The translations under genes were made by a program, and so were the position numbers. Below are positions 1 to 9,293 of a stretch of DNA of 64,000 nt, in pieces. Positions within the stretch are counted from its first letter, which is position 1. Each line of letters starts with the position of its first letter. The notes beneath the pieces were generated by a model that made no database searches, was not told the origin of the DNA, and worked only from the letters and a program-made list of their open reading frames with translations. Source of the DNA: Gracilinema caldarium DSM 7334 (GTDB taxonomy: Bacteria; Spirochaetota; Spirochaetia; Treponematales; Breznakiellaceae); NCBI RefSeq assembly GCF_000219725.1, contig NC_015732.1:2418001-2482000 (forward strand), in the 5' to 3' direction.

Positions 1-81
1 GACTGGCTTAAAATCGGGCTTCCCTATACTCTTCTCACTACAGGTGTGGCCAGTCTATTTATTTGGTTTGTCTGGAAATAA
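1..81 (+). CDS. C-terminal end of a membrane protein, possibly an anion transporter (partial)
   Basis: An open frame runs from the first base to a TAA at 79-81 and encodes 26 residues: a short amphipathic stretch (DWLKIGLPYTLL) and then a hydrophobic helix ending in FIWFVWK. This resembles the last helix of SLC13/DASS-type sodium:anion symporters, which often end in a similar LKIGLP segment, but 26 residues are too few to be certain. The gene lies 23 bases upstream of the response regulator on the same strand. The coding call is reasonable; the family is a guess. Confidence 0.45.
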   Translation, partial: DWLKIGLPYTLLTTGVASLFIWFVWK

Positions 82-104
82 AAAGTGTCGTACAATAGGA
101 GGCA

Positions 105-1733
105 ATGAACGATTATCTTTATACTTTTGTAATTGTTGATGATGAATCAGAAATCAGAGAGGGTATCAGAGATACCATTCCCTGGGAAAAACTTGGCTTT
201 GCTTTCAAGGGAGCATTCTCAAATGGCAAAGAAGCCCTTGAGTATATTGAACTCAACCCGCCAGATGTCCTCATAACAGATATCAATATGCCCTTTATGG
301 ATGGGCTTGTTTTAAGTGAGCTTGTTCTTCAACGCTCACCTGGAACTAAGGTTCTTATTATTTCTGGGTATGATGATTTTGAATATGCCCGAAAAGCATT
401 ACAACTTCAGGTTCATGATTATATTGTAAAACCAATTACACCTAGTGAATTTAAAGACATCCTCCGCAGACTCAAAGAAATGCTCGATATGGAACGGGCA
501 GAAGAACAGGATATTAAACGATTAAAACTACAACTTGCTGAAAATTTGCCTTTAATTAAAGAACGATTTTTAAACCAATTAATAACAGGAATAATTTCTG
601 ATGACGAATTATTTGAACGATGTAAGTATCTTGGACTCTCAATCGAATCGCATACTGAAGCATTTCATTCGATTGTTCTAGATTTTATACGACATCATGG
701 CGGAGAAGCGTTTGATATTGATGTACTTCGAGTAAAAAATGTAATCAGACATCATCTAGAAAACTGTATAAACCAAAGTATCATTACTGGTTGGGAAATT
801 TTCAGTGATGATAAAAACAGGCTTGTGCTTCTTATTTGGGGAATAGGAAAATTACTTTTATATCAAGAAGATCTAAAGCTGGCGGAACAGATATATAGTC
901 AACTATTGACACTTCAATTACCTCCTTTCGGCATCGCTGTTGGTGAAGTCGTAACAGATCTTCATGTTCTTCCGAAAGCTTTTCAGGATACTGTACAGGC
1001 ATTACAAATTGGACAGCTTCATGGGAAACAGGGGATTATCACTTATAAAGAATTAGGAAGAACTGAAAATGTTTATAAAAACATTAATCCAGATTGGCCT
1101 CATCAAATCGGAAATGCAATAAAAACAGCTAACATGGCTAAGGTATATGAAGCCATAGATGGTATGATTGTATATTTAAAAAATAATAATTTTTCTTTGG
1201 AGCAATATCAAGTTTTAATTGAACGGCTTGCAGCTGTAATGGTTATTACCTTTAATGAATTGGATATAAACGAACAAGAACTGTTTATTAAGGGATCTAA
1301 TCCTTTTCTTGAACTAAGTCGAATAAAGACCTTAGATGAATTACGGTCATGTTGCAGTGCAGTAGCAGAAAGTTGTATTGCTATTATCCGTTCACGACAA
1401 AAAAACTTTGCTGAGCTAAAAGTCATGGAAGCTTTAGCATATATACAACAAAATTATTCAAATGCCGAACTATCCATTCAAAATTTATGTAAAGATCTCT
1501 ATATCAGCACAAGCTATTTTAGCGCAATTATTAAAAATTATACAGGAAAAACCTTCCTTGAATTGCTCACAGAAACTAGAATCAATAAAGCTAAAGAGCT
1601 GTTAAGAACTACATACTTGAAAACATCCGAGATTGCTGAAATGGTTGGCTATCAGGATGCTCATTATTTTAGTATATCCTTTAAGAAAATTACCGGAAAA
1701 AGTCCAAGTGAATTTCGGAGTGAATATGAATAA
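105..1733 (+). CDS. YesN-type response regulator with AraC-family DNA-binding domain
   Basis: This 542-residue protein has an N-terminal receiver domain (about 1-125) with the acidic pocket D12/D13, the phospho-acceptor D59 in LITDINMP and the conserved K109 in DYIVKP. A linker of roughly 300 residues follows, then a C-terminal AraC/XylS double helix-turn-helix (about 435-540, YISTSYFSAIIKNYTG and MVGYQDAHYFSISFKK). It should bind DNA and activate the downstream sugar transporter genes once phosphorylated by the kinase it overlaps. The ATG at 105 has AGGAGG only two bases away, a short spacing. It is the first gene of the operon. Architecture is clear; the target promoter and the signal are not visible. 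Confidence 0.93.
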   Translation: MNDYLYTFVIVDDESEIREGIRDTIPWEKLGFAFKGAFSNGKEALEYIELNPPDVLITDINMPFMDGLVLSELVLQRSPGTKVLIISGYDDFEYARKALQLQVHDYIVKPITPSEFKDILRRLKEMLDMERAEEQDIKRLKLQLAENLPLIKERFLNQLITGIISDDELFERCKYLGLSIESHTEAFHSIVLDFIRHHGGEAFDIDVLRVKNVIRHHLENCINQSIITGWEIFSDDKNRLVLLIWGIGKLLLYQEDLKLAEQIYSQLLTLQLPPFGIAVGEVVTDLHVLPKAFQDTVQALQIGQLHGKQGIITYKELGRTENVYKNINPDWPHQIGNAIKTANMAKVYEAIDGMIVYLKNNNFSLEQYQVLIERLAAVMVITFNELDINEQELFIKGSNPFLELSRIKTLDELRSCCSAVAESCIAIIRSRQKNFAELKVMEALAYIQQNYSNAELSIQNLCKDLYISTSYFSAIIKNYTGKTFLELLTETRINKAKELLRTTYLKTSEIAEMVGYQDAHYFSISFKKITGKSPSEFRSEYE

Positions 1734-3516
1734 ACGTTTTCATAGTATACAGGTAACAATGGCAATTGCTTTTTCCCTCGTTTCTGTTTCTATTATCGTT
1801 GCTGCAATACTAATTTCTTTTTCTGTTACAGAAGAAACAGCCCGCCTTTCTTCCCAACAATATACGAAGCAACTAATCCGACAAATTTCAAATAATATTT
1901 CTGCATACATTGATTATATGATTGGAATTTCTACCTTTGTACAATCAGATAAAGATATCCAAGAATATTTATTAGCTTCACATTTAGAAAATAAAATCAA
2001 GGCAGCACAAAGAGCTCAAGAAGTACTAAAAACATTTATCCGAAGTCGTAAAGACATCTCTCTAGTCGCAATTTTTAATTTCTACGGTGATTCACTTTTC
2101 CATGATCCCACCTTCATTCAAAATCCATTTAGACCACCTTCCATGCAATCATGGTTTACAGCTGCGATACAAGCTCAAGGGAATAGTATTATTTCATCTA
2201 GCCATGTACAAAATATAATCTTAAATCGATACCGCTGGGTTATTTCTCTTTCTCGGCTTATTTATAAAACCAGTACAAACGAAAAAATAGGAGTGCTGCT
2301 TGTTGATTTAAATTATGATGTGATCAATCAAATTTGCAGTTCTATACAGCTTGGCAAACGCGGATATGTATTTATTATCGATAAAAATGGTGAGATTGTA
2401 TATCATCCACAACAGCAATTAATCTATGGAAATTTAAAAAAAGAAAATATCAATCAAATTATTCATAGTTCACAAAATTATATCGCTGCTGATAATGTAG
2501 AAGATGATAAATTTTACAGTATTGAGACCATGCCTGTAATAGGTTGGAAGGTAGTTGGGGTCAATTATCGTAATGAGCTGGTTGAAAACCGTGACAAAAT
2601 TCGTCAAACCTATTTCTTCTGGGGATTAACTTTTTTTTCAATCTCAATTGTACTATCCTTATTCATAGCACAACAGATTTCGAGACCTATACGTCAGTTA
2701 CGAAATTCAATGCGTCAGGTTGAGCTAGGCAATTTTAGCGTACGGGCAGATATTCAAAGCACAAATGAAATCGGCGAGTTGGGACGAGATTTTAATATTA
2801 TGGTAGCTGAAATTTCGAAACTGCTACAGAGTATTACAGAACAACAGGAATTAAAACGTAAAAGTGAACTCAAAGCACTTCAAATGCAAATTAATCCCCA
2901 CTTTCTTTATAATACGCTCGATTCAATTATTTGGATGGCCGAAGGGGGCAAACAACAGGAAGTAATTGCTATGAGTTCTGCTCTAGCTCGGCTCTTCAGA
3001 CTTAGCATCAGTAAGGGTAAAGAAATAATTGATATCGGTTCTGAGGTTGAACACGTTCGTAATTATCTTACCATTCAAAAAATACGTTATAAAGATAAAT
3101 TAGACTATCGAATCGAAATCCCAGAGGATCTTAAACCATACAAAACTGTTAAAATAATTCTACAACCCTTGGTTGAAAATGCGATATATCATGGGATAAA
3201 AAACAAGGAAGGTACTGGTCTTATTATTATTGGAGGAAGAAAAACACAAACAGGGATTGAACTTTATGTTGAAGATGATGGAGTCGGTATGAATGAAGAA
3301 ACAATGCGACTATTGCAGGAACGTATTAAGGGAAATAAAGAGGTTTTACCCTCGGATTCTAGTTTATTACATAGCGGCCTCGGCGTCCATAATGTTGATG
3401 AACGGATCAAACTCTATTTCGGACCTGATTATGGTCTTGTATATGAAAGTATAGAGGATATGGGGACAACAGTCCGAATACATTTGCCAGCAATAGAAGG
3501 AGCATTAGAGGAATGA
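1726..3516 (+). CDS. LytS/YesM-type sensor histidine kinase
   Basis: This 596-residue membrane kinase has a transmembrane helix at about 10-32, a large extracytoplasmic Cache-like sensing region (about 35-290), a second helix at about 296-317, a HAMP linker (SRPIRQLRNSMRQVELGNF), a His_kinase domain with the phospho-acceptor H392 in QINPHFLYNTLD, and a HATPase domain (LVENAIYHG, VEDDGVGM). I chose the ATG at 1726 (GGAG five bases upstream), not an in-frame upstream start that would lie deep inside the regulator. It overlaps the regulator by 8 bases and the next gene by ATGA, so all three are translationally coupled. It probably senses a sugar through the neighbouring anchored binding protein. 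Confidence 0.93.
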   Translation: MNKRFHSIQVTMAIAFSLVSVSIIVAAILISFSVTEETARLSSQQYTKQLIRQISNNISAYIDYMIGISTFVQSDKDIQEYLLASHLENKIKAAQRAQEVLKTFIRSRKDISLVAIFNFYGDSLFHDPTFIQNPFRPPSMQSWFTAAIQAQGNSIISSSHVQNIILNRYRWVISLSRLIYKTSTNEKIGVLLVDLNYDVINQICSSIQLGKRGYVFIIDKNGEIVYHPQQQLIYGNLKKENINQIIHSSQNYIAADNVEDDKFYSIETMPVIGWKVVGVNYRNELVENRDKIRQTYFFWGLTFFSISIVLSLFIAQQISRPIRQLRNSMRQVELGNFSVRADIQSTNEIGELGRDFNIMVAEISKLLQSITEQQELKRKSELKALQMQINPHFLYNTLDSIIWMAEGGKQQEVIAMSSALARLFRLSISKGKEIIDIGSEVEHVRNYLTIQKIRYKDKLDYRIEIPEDLKPYKTVKIILQPLVENAIYHGIKNKEGTGLIIIGGRKTQTGIELYVEDDGVGMNEETMRLLQERIKGNKEVLPSDSSLLHSGLGVHNVDERIKLYFGPDYGLVYESIEDMGTTVRIHLPAIEGALEE

Positions 3517-4499
3517 AACATATAACCACCTATTTAGCTCCAACAATATTACTACTCATTTTATTACTTGGTAGCATGATCATTCTATTCTTTACTGGGA
3601 ATCCTTCTCCACAAAACCAATTAATTATTCCAGTTGTTTTAAAAACCATAGACACCAATATGGAATTTTGGCAGGTTGTTAAAAATGGAATGCAGGTCGC
3701 AGCTGCAGAAAATGGAGTTAGCCTAGAAATTACTGGGCCATGGCTCGAAAGTGATATTGAAGGGCAAATCGAGATAACAAAGAACATTATAAGCGGGCAT
3801 CCTCGAGTACTGATTCTTTCTGCAACAGATTTAAATAAACTTGTACCTCTTGTACAACAAGCTAAAGATCTTGACATACCTGTTGTTACCCTAGACTCAG
3901 GAGTAAATAGCGATATACCAGTGACCTTTGTAGCAACCAATAATATAGAAGCTGCTCAAAAATTGACACAATATGCTATTAGTCAGATCTCACCAGGAAA
4001 ACCTGTTGCAATTATTAATCATGTGCCTGGTGCAACAACAGCAATTGAACGAGAACAGGGTGTTCGTAAAATTTTAGAAGCAGAGGGTAAAAATCCTATT
4101 CTTGGTACATGGTTTACCAATAATTTTCAGGAAAAGGCTTATTCAATTACGATGGATTTAATTAATACCCATCCTGATATCACAGCAATATTGGCTATGA
4201 ATGAAGTATCTGTAATCGGAGCAGCTCAGGCGATTGAAGAAACAGGAATGACAGGGAAAGTTAAGCTATTTGGATTTGATAATTCTTTACAAGAAGTTAA
4301 ATATTTAGAACGTGGTGTTGTGCAGGCTACGGTCATTCAAAAACCCTTTAATATGGGTTATCTTGCAGTAAAAGCAGCAATCGATGCAGTACATAAAAAG
4401 AAGCTGCCTAAATTTATAGATACCGGCTCAGTTCTTATAATACCTGATAATATGTATTTACCAGAAAACCAAAAGTTATTATTCCCTTTTATTGAGTAG
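3513..4499 (+). CDS. Membrane-anchored sugar-binding protein, probable sensor partner of the kinase
   Basis: This 328-residue periplasmic-binding protein (Peripla_BP_4, ribose/galactose type) begins with one long hydrophobic helix (about 7-28) without a lipobox or a clear signal peptidase site, so it probably stays anchored. Its body (about 35-325) is a paralogue of the transport binding protein at 7186: both contain FWQ.VK.G, LDSGVNSDIP or DSGVDSDIP, and a late GFDNS or GYDSG hinge motif. Its start overlaps the kinase stop (ATGA), while a second binding protein closes the operon. I infer that it presents ligand to the kinase, as in three-component sugar sensing systems, and does not feed the permease. 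The family is certain; the sensor role is inference. Confidence 0.85.
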   Translation: MKHITTYLAPTILLLILLLGSMIILFFTGNPSPQNQLIIPVVLKTIDTNMEFWQVVKNGMQVAAAENGVSLEITGPWLESDIEGQIEITKNIISGHPRVLILSATDLNKLVPLVQQAKDLDIPVVTLDSGVNSDIPVTFVATNNIEAAQKLTQYAISQISPGKPVAIINHVPGATTAIEREQGVRKILEAEGKNPILGTWFTNNFQEKAYSITMDLINTHPDITAILAMNEVSVIGAAQAIEETGMTGKVKLFGFDNSLQEVKYLERGVVQATVIQKPFNMGYLAVKAAIDAVHKKKLPKFIDTGSVLIIPDNMYLPENQKLLFPFIE

Positions 4500-4577
4500 A
4501 ATTTTAACCATAGACCATAGAATATTGAATGTACGAATCAGTATCCTCGGTTCATGATGTTATTGAGGTGCATTGTA

Positions 4578-6077
4578 ATGAATACAGTTCTGGTTCGTAT
4601 GGAAGGAATTGAAAAAAGTTTCCCCGGTGTTCATGCTCTTTCAAATTGTCAATTTGAATTACATAGTGGCGAAATCCACGCACTGGTAGGTGAAAACGGT
4701 GCAGGAAAATCGACCCTGATGAAAATACTTTCTGGGGTATATAAAAAAGATAATGGAACTATTTATATACAGGGGCAGCAGGTAGAGTTTCATAATACAA
4801 AACAAGCTCAAACTCATGGTATTAGTATTATTCATCAAGAATTAAATTTAATGAAACATCTCACTGCAGCGCAAAACATCTTTATCGGGCGTGAACATTC
4901 TCAAAAAATTCCTTTTCTTGTCGATGAAAAGACTATTAATGAAAAAACTAAACAACTCTTTGAAATGATTCATTTAGATCTAGATCCTCGGGTTAAAATT
5001 GCAGAGCTTACTGTCGCAAAACAGCAGATGGTCGAAATTGCGAAAGCCCTTTCATACAACATGAATGTTTTAATTATGGATGAACCTACCTCTGCATTAA
5101 GTGATTCCGAAATTGAGGATTTGTTCAAGGTTATCCGTCATTTAAAAGAACAAGGTAAGGGGATCGTCTATATTACTCACCGTATGGAAGAAATTAAACA
5201 AATCTGTGACCGGGTAACGGTGATGAGGGACGGCCATTATATTGCAACAACCCCAATTAAAGATATTACAATTGAACAAATAATATCTCAAATGGTTGGA
5301 CGTGAAGTATACGAAACGGTCCATTCTCATGGAGATACAACTCAAAATGAAGTTGTTCTTGAAGTTAAGAAACTAAACCAGGGCAATAAGGTCCAGGATG
5401 TTTCTTTTAAATTACATAAAGGAGAGATATTAGGCTTTGCGGGTCTGCTTGGAGCAGGCAGAACTGAAACAGCCCGCGCTATATTTGGAGCCGATCCAAA
5501 GGATTCAGGCGAAATTTATATCAAAGGTAAAAAGGTTGATATCCGTCATCCTAAGGATGCGGTAAAACATGGACTTGGTTATTTATCGGAAGACAGAAAA
5601 CAGTATGGACTCGCGCTTAATCTAAGTGTTGAAACTAATACCGTCATGGCTTCTCTAGAAAAGTTTATCACTCCAATTGGTACCGTAGATACAAAAAAAA
5701 CAAAAAACATTGCACAACAGTTTGTGGAACGGCTAAAAACAAAAACCCCAAGCATATACCAAATTACCAAAAATCTGTCAGGTGGAAATCAACAAAAGGT
5801 TGTAATTAGTAAATGGCTTGCACGAGACTGTGACATTCTCATCTTTGATGAACCAACCAGAGGTATCGATGTAGGCGCGAAAAGTGAAATATACAAACTT
5901 CTTAATGAACTTGCTGATGAAGGAAAATCAATCATCATGATTTCATCTGAATTACCAGAAATACTCAGAATGAGCCATCGGGTACTAGTAATGTGTGAGG
6001 GTAAGGTTACAGGAATACTACCTGCAGCAGAATGTACCCAGGAAAAAATTATGTATTACGCAACCATGCGGAACTAA
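4578..6077 (+). CDS. Sugar ABC transporter ATP-binding protein (RbsA/MglA type)
   Basis: Two fused ABC ATPase domains in about 499 residues energise uptake of a monosaccharide across the inner membrane. The first domain has Walker [10 protein letters not shown], a degenerate signature (TVAKQQMVE) and Walker [11 protein letters not shown]. The second has a degenerate Walker A (GLLGAGRTE), the signature LSGGNQQK and Walker [15 protein letters not shown]. This asymmetry is typical of the RbsA/MglA/XylG class. The ATG at 4578 is preferred over one eight codons upstream because GAGGTG lies seven bases before it. The permease follows after 24 bases. The sugar cannot be read from the sequence. Confidence 0.94.
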   Translation: MNTVLVRMEGIEKSFPGVHALSNCQFELHSGEIHALVGENGAGKSTLMKILSGVYKKDNGTIYIQGQQVEFHNTKQAQTHGISIIHQELNLMKHLTAAQNIFIGREHSQKIPFLVDEKTINEKTKQLFEMIHLDLDPRVKIAELTVAKQQMVEIAKALSYNMNVLIMDEPTSALSDSEIEDLFKVIRHLKEQGKGIVYITHRMEEIKQICDRVTVMRDGHYIATTPIKDITIEQIISQMVGREVYETVHSHGDTTQNEVVLEVKKLNQGNKVQDVSFKLHKGEILGFAGLLGAGRTETARAIFGADPKDSGEIYIKGKKVDIRHPKDAVKHGLGYLSEDRKQYGLALNLSVETNTVMASLEKFITPIGTVDTKKTKNIAQQFVERLKTKTPSIYQITKNLSGGNQQKVVISKWLARDCDILIFDEPTRGIDVGAKSEIYKLLNELADEGKSIIMISSELPEILRMSHRVLVMCEGKVTGILPAAECTQEKIMYYATMRN

Positions 6078-6101
6078 CGGAAACTACGGAGGAACAACAT
6101 C

Positions 6102-7067
6102 ATGTCCACTAAAGAACTAACGAAAAAAAGACTTAATTCTAAAACAACTCAGACACTACTAGCTTTTGCCAGCCTGATATTACTTATGCTCATTTTTAGT
6201 TTTGCTTCACCATATTTTTTTGAATTCAATAATCTTATTGGCATACTCTTAGCAACATCGGTTAATGGCATTCTTGCAGTAGGAATCACGTTCATCATTA
6301 TTACCGGCGGTATTGATCTTTCAATTGGAACAGTGATGACCTTTGGTTCAGTAGTAACTGGCGTTTTTATAACCATGTGGGGATTACCAATACCTCTCGG
6401 GATTTTTGCAGGAATTTTGGCGGGAGCGTTCTGTGGTTTTATTAATGGAGTCTCGATTGCAAAATTAAAAATTCCACCTTTTATTGCTACTTTGGGCATG
6501 ATGATGATTACCAAAGGCTTAAACCTTGTTCTCTCTGGTACCAAACCGATTTATTTTGTTGATAAACCGGTCTTTGGGCTCATTGCAGCAAAACCTATTT
6601 TAGGCATACCCCTTGGGGTCATCATATTTTTTACCATGGCACTCATTGCAGCATTCATCCTTTCAAAAACGATTTTAGGTCGCTTCACCTATGCTATTGG
6701 CAGTAATGAAGAAGCGACCCGTCTTTCAGGTATTAACACTGATGCATGGAAGATTGGGATCTATTCTTTAGGCGGAGCCTTTGCAGGTGTAGCAGGTATT
6801 GTTATGGCAAGCCGCCTTCAGTCAGCCCAGCCAGCTCTTGGAGCAGGCTATGAGCTAGATGCGATCGCTGCAGCAGTTATTGGTGGAACTTCCCTCTCTG
6901 GTGGCGAAGGAGGAATCCTTGGAACAGTCATTGGAGCTTTTATCATCACGGTCCTTACCAATGGACTTCGAATTCTGTCGGTTCCACAGGAATGGCAGAT
7001 GGTTGTAACAGGGCTCATTGTTATAGGCGCGGTCTATCTCGATATTCTTCGACGCAAAGTTAAATAG
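6102..7067 (+). CDS. Sugar ABC transporter permease (RbsC type)
   Basis: This 321-residue integral membrane protein of the BPD_transp_2 family has about eight to ten hydrophobic helices. It carries the family signatures GGIDLSIGTVM near residue 70 and AAAVIGGTSLSGGEGG near 265. It forms the channel for the ATPase encoded just upstream and receives sugar from the binding protein encoded downstream. The start is supported by a GGAGG shortly upstream (ACGGAGGAACAACATC before the ATG). Length and motifs are normal for the family. Confidence 0.94.
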   Translation: MSTKELTKKRLNSKTTQTLLAFASLILLMLIFSFASPYFFEFNNLIGILLATSVNGILAVGITFIIITGGIDLSIGTVMTFGSVVTGVFITMWGLPIPLGIFAGILAGAFCGFINGVSIAKLKIPPFIATLGMMMITKGLNLVLSGTKPIYFVDKPVFGLIAAKPILGIPLGVIIFFTMALIAAFILSKTILGRFTYAIGSNEEATRLSGINTDAWKIGIYSLGGAFAGVAGIVMASRLQSAQPALGAGYELDAIAAAVIGGTSLSGGEGGILGTVIGAFIITVLTNGLRILSVPQEWQMVVTGLIVIGAVYLDILRRKVK

Positions 7068-7114
7068 GTATTTCTAACCACCAAACACTGGCTGGTTATG
7101 GATATACAACGAAA

Positions 7115-7162
7115 TGTCCTAACAGGGAAACTTTGGTCGTCGACCGAGCCCTTTCAAGGACA
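7115..7162 (+). promoter_or_regulatory. Nested stem-loop in the mRNA between permease and binding-protein genes
   Basis: Three nested inverted repeats can be read: TGTCCT (7115-7120) with AGGACA (7157-7162), AGGG (7124-7127) with CCCT (7149-7152), and GGTCG (7135-7139) with CGACC (7141-7145). No T-run follows, so this is not an obvious terminator. Such intercistronic stems often protect the 5' end of a processed downstream message, which would let the binding protein be made in excess over the permease. That role is inference. Confidence 0.5.
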
Positions 7163-7185
7163 AAACCAAAAGGAAGGAGAAACAC

Positions 7186-8148
7186 ATGAAAAAGCTGTTC
7201 TTATTGGCACTTTGTGTCAGCATGGTAGTGACAGGAGCATTTGCTTCAGGTCAGGGGGAAAAAAACACATCCAGCGGAAAAACCTATATCCCCTTAATAT
7301 CTAAGGGCTTCCAGCATCAGTTCTGGCAGGCAGTAAAAAAAGGGGCAGAAAATGCTGCCAAGGACTTGAATGTGGATATTACCTTTGAAGGACCTGAAAC
7401 GGAATCACAGGTAGATAAACAAATTGAAATGCTTCAAGCTGCTTTAGGAAAGAATCCCAAGGCACTTGGGATTGCCGCTCTTGACAGCAAGGCAGCCATT
7501 CCACTGCTTCAACAAGCTCAAGCAAAGAAGATCCCAATCATAGCCTTTGACTCTGGTGTAGATTCTGATATTCCTCTCACTACTGTATCTACCGATAATA
7601 TTGTAGCTGCAGGTGTAGCAGCAGATAAGATGGCAGAAGCGATCGGGTATAAAGGAAAAGTCGCAATTATTGTTCATGACCAAACCAGCCGAACCGGTAT
7701 TGATCGACGGGATGGATTCTTAAAGCGTATGAAAGAAAAATATCCAAATATCCAGGTTTTGGAACCCCAATATGGTGGTGGAGATCATTTAAAATCAACT
7801 GAAATTGCCAAGGCTGTTATTAACGGGAATCCTGACCTTAAAGGCTACTTTGGAGCAAATGAAGGGTCAGCCATCGGTATCATTAATGCAGTAAAAGAAT
7901 TAAAGATGGAAGGAAAACTCGTCGTTATTGGTTATGATTCGGGAAAACTCCAGATCGATGCTATCCGCAGTGGATTAATGCTCGGTGCGGTCCAACAAAA
8001 CCCAGTTCTCATGGGATATAAGACCGTAGAATGGGCAGTACGAGCCCTGAAAGGCGAAACCCCACCAAAACGTGTAGACTCTGGTTATCTCTGGGCTGAT
8101 AAATCAAACCTTGACACACCCGAAGTACAGAGTGTTCTTTATCAGTAA
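7186..8148 (+). CDS. Periplasmic sugar-binding protein of the ABC transporter
   Basis: This 320-residue secreted protein has a signal peptide (MKKLFLLALCVSMVVTGAFA) followed by SGQGEK, a start typical of treponemal binding proteins. The mature part is a Peripla_BP_4 ribose/galactose-type binding fold with the motifs GFQHQFWQAVKKG, DSGVDSDIP and GYDSGK. It delivers substrate to the permease/ATPase pair encoded upstream. The start is supported by AAGGAGAAAC before the ATG. It is the last gene of the operon and is followed by an intrinsic terminator. The protein at 3513 is its anchored paralogue. Confidence 0.93.
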   Translation: MKKLFLLALCVSMVVTGAFASGQGEKNTSSGKTYIPLISKGFQHQFWQAVKKGAENAAKDLNVDITFEGPETESQVDKQIEMLQAALGKNPKALGIAALDSKAAIPLLQQAQAKKIPIIAFDSGVDSDIPLTTVSTDNIVAAGVAADKMAEAIGYKGKVAIIVHDQTSRTGIDRRDGFLKRMKEKYPNIQVLEPQYGGGDHLKSTEIAKAVINGNPDLKGYFGANEGSAIGIINAVKELKMEGKLVVIGYDSGKLQIDAIRSGLMLGAVQQNPVLMGYKTVEWAVRALKGETPPKRVDSGYLWADKSNLDTPEVQSVLYQ

Positions 8149-8180
8149 TAGAGTATACTAAAAAGAACCGTCACCTTTAG

Positions 8181-8230
8181 CCCTTGGAACCGAAGCAAAT
8201 TCTGATCTCCGGTGACAAGGGTTATTTTTT
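8181..8230 (+). terminator. Intrinsic terminator of the sugar transporter operon
   Basis: CCCTTG (8181-8186) pairs with CAAGGG (8216-8221), and ACCG (8189-8192) pairs with CGGT (8210-8213). The two stems are separated by a tandem GA/GA mismatch, and TTATTTTTT follows. It lies 33 bases after the binding-protein stop. An upstream GTCACC could instead pair with GGTGAC across the same loop. The T-run touches the first operator of the following zinc operon. Confidence 0.7.
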
Positions 8231-8296
8231 GCAAACCGCTTGCATTTTTCACCTACGCGCAGTATATTCTACCTGCAATATTGCAAATCATTTGCA
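8230..8296 (+). promoter_or_regulatory. Zinc operon promoter with two Fur/Zur-type 7-1-7 operators
   Basis: The promoter reads TTGCAT (8240-8245), a 17-base spacer and TATATT (8263-8268). Two copies of TGCAA-N5-TTGCA flank it: TGCAAACCGCTTGCA at 8230-8244, covering the -35, and the perfect 7-1-7 palindrome TGCAAATCATTTGCA at 8282-8296, just past the expected start of transcription. A third overlapping palindrome, TGCAATATTGCA, lies at 8274-8285. The 7-1-7 layout is that of Fur-family boxes, and the operon itself ends with a Fur-family gene. I infer zinc-dependent autoregulated repression. Confidence 0.75.
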
Positions 8297-8306
8297 GGAG
8301 GATATT

Positions 8307-9227
8307 ATGAAACACACCTCTCTCGTACTGCTAACGGCCATCATCACGTTAGTAATTATTTTAGGCTGTGCCCCAAAAACAGGACGTAAAACAGAAACCG
8401 TCAAGACAAAACCTATCATCGCCATAAGCATCCTACCCCACAGTTATTTTCTTGAGCGTATTGGCGGAGACAGCATCCAAAGCCTCGTGCTGGTAGGCCC
8501 TGGACAGAGCCCCCATACCTACGAGCCAAGCCCGAAACAGATGGAAGACCTTTCCAAAGCCTCCGCATGGATTTATTCTAATACGGACTTCGAGGTGAAC
8601 CTAAAACCCAAAATTGCATCCCTGTATCCATCGCTACTTTTGATAGATGGTACCGATGGGGTCCAGTTCCGCCAGATAGAAGCACACCATCATGAAGACG
8701 AAGCCGAAACCGATGATCCAACTGAAGAACACCACGAAATGGAACGGGATCTTCATACCTGGCTTGGGAGGGAAAATGCCAAGATTTTTTCCCGCCATGT
8801 CCGGGACACCCTGATTAAAGTCCTGCCAGAACATAGGGATCTCTATGAATCCCGTTACGAAGAGCTTATAAAAGAAATTGATCGTGTTTTTAATGAGCTT
8901 GACCAGGATCTGGCACCGCTTAAGGGCACCAAGGTCTTTGTATTCCATCCTTCATTCGGTTATTTCTTTGATGAGTTTGGTATCCAGCAGGAAGCCATAG
9001 AAACCGGCGGCAAAGAACCAAGCGCAAAAACTTTAGCTCAGATTATCGAAGCAGCGACAGCAGAGCAGGTAAAAGTTATTTTTGTTCAGGCCCAATTTCC
9101 GACCACCGCAGCCAAAACAGTAGCAGACAGTCTAGGGGCCCAGGTAGTTCCTTTGGATCCCCTGGCGAAAGACTGGATGAGTAATATCAAGCTCATGGGA
9201 GAATCCCTGAAAAAAGCTATAAAATAG
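8307..9227 (+). CDS. znuA: Zinc ABC transporter substrate-binding lipoprotein
   Basis: This 306-residue cluster A-I (ZnuA/TroA family) metal-binding lipoprotein has a signal peptide ending in the lipobox LGC (about residue 20). Metal-binding histidines lie near PHTYEPSP and DLHTW, with an acidic residue late in the protein (QAQFP and DPLAKDW region). A His/Asp/Glu-rich loop between them (HHHEDEAETDDPTEEHHE) is characteristic of zinc members. The ATG at 8307 follows GCAGGAGG at a normal distance; upstream in-frame codons run through the operators and are excluded. It heads the zinc operon. Metal choice rests on the His-rich loop and the Fur-family partner; manganese is less likely. Confidence 0.9.
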   Translation: MKHTSLVLLTAIITLVIILGCAPKTGRKTETVKTKPIIAISILPHSYFLERIGGDSIQSLVLVGPGQSPHTYEPSPKQMEDLSKASAWIYSNTDFEVNLKPKIASLYPSLLLIDGTDGVQFRQIEAHHHEDEAETDDPTEEHHEMERDLHTWLGRENAKIFSRHVRDTLIKVLPEHRDLYESRYEELIKEIDRVFNELDQDLAPLKGTKVFVFHPSFGYFFDEFGIQQEAIETGGKEPSAKTLAQIIEAATAEQVKVIFVQAQFPTTAAKTVADSLGAQVVPLDPLAKDWMSNIKLMGESLKKAIK

Positions 9228-9241
9228 TGTACAATTATGGG

Positions 9242-9264
9242 GCATGGCAGACTTCCTGCCATGC
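9242..9264 (+). promoter_or_regulatory. Perfect 9-bp hairpin between znuA and znuC
   Basis: GCATGGCAG (9242-9250) pairs with CTGCCATGC (9256-9264) around a five-base loop, 14 bases after the znuA stop. Only three Ts follow, so termination would be partial at best. It could stabilise the 3' end of znuA mRNA and keep the binding protein more abundant than the ATPase and permease. The structure is certain; the role is inferred. Confidence 0.55.
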
Positions 9265-9293
9265 TTTATCCATGCAAATAGGTAAGATACATA

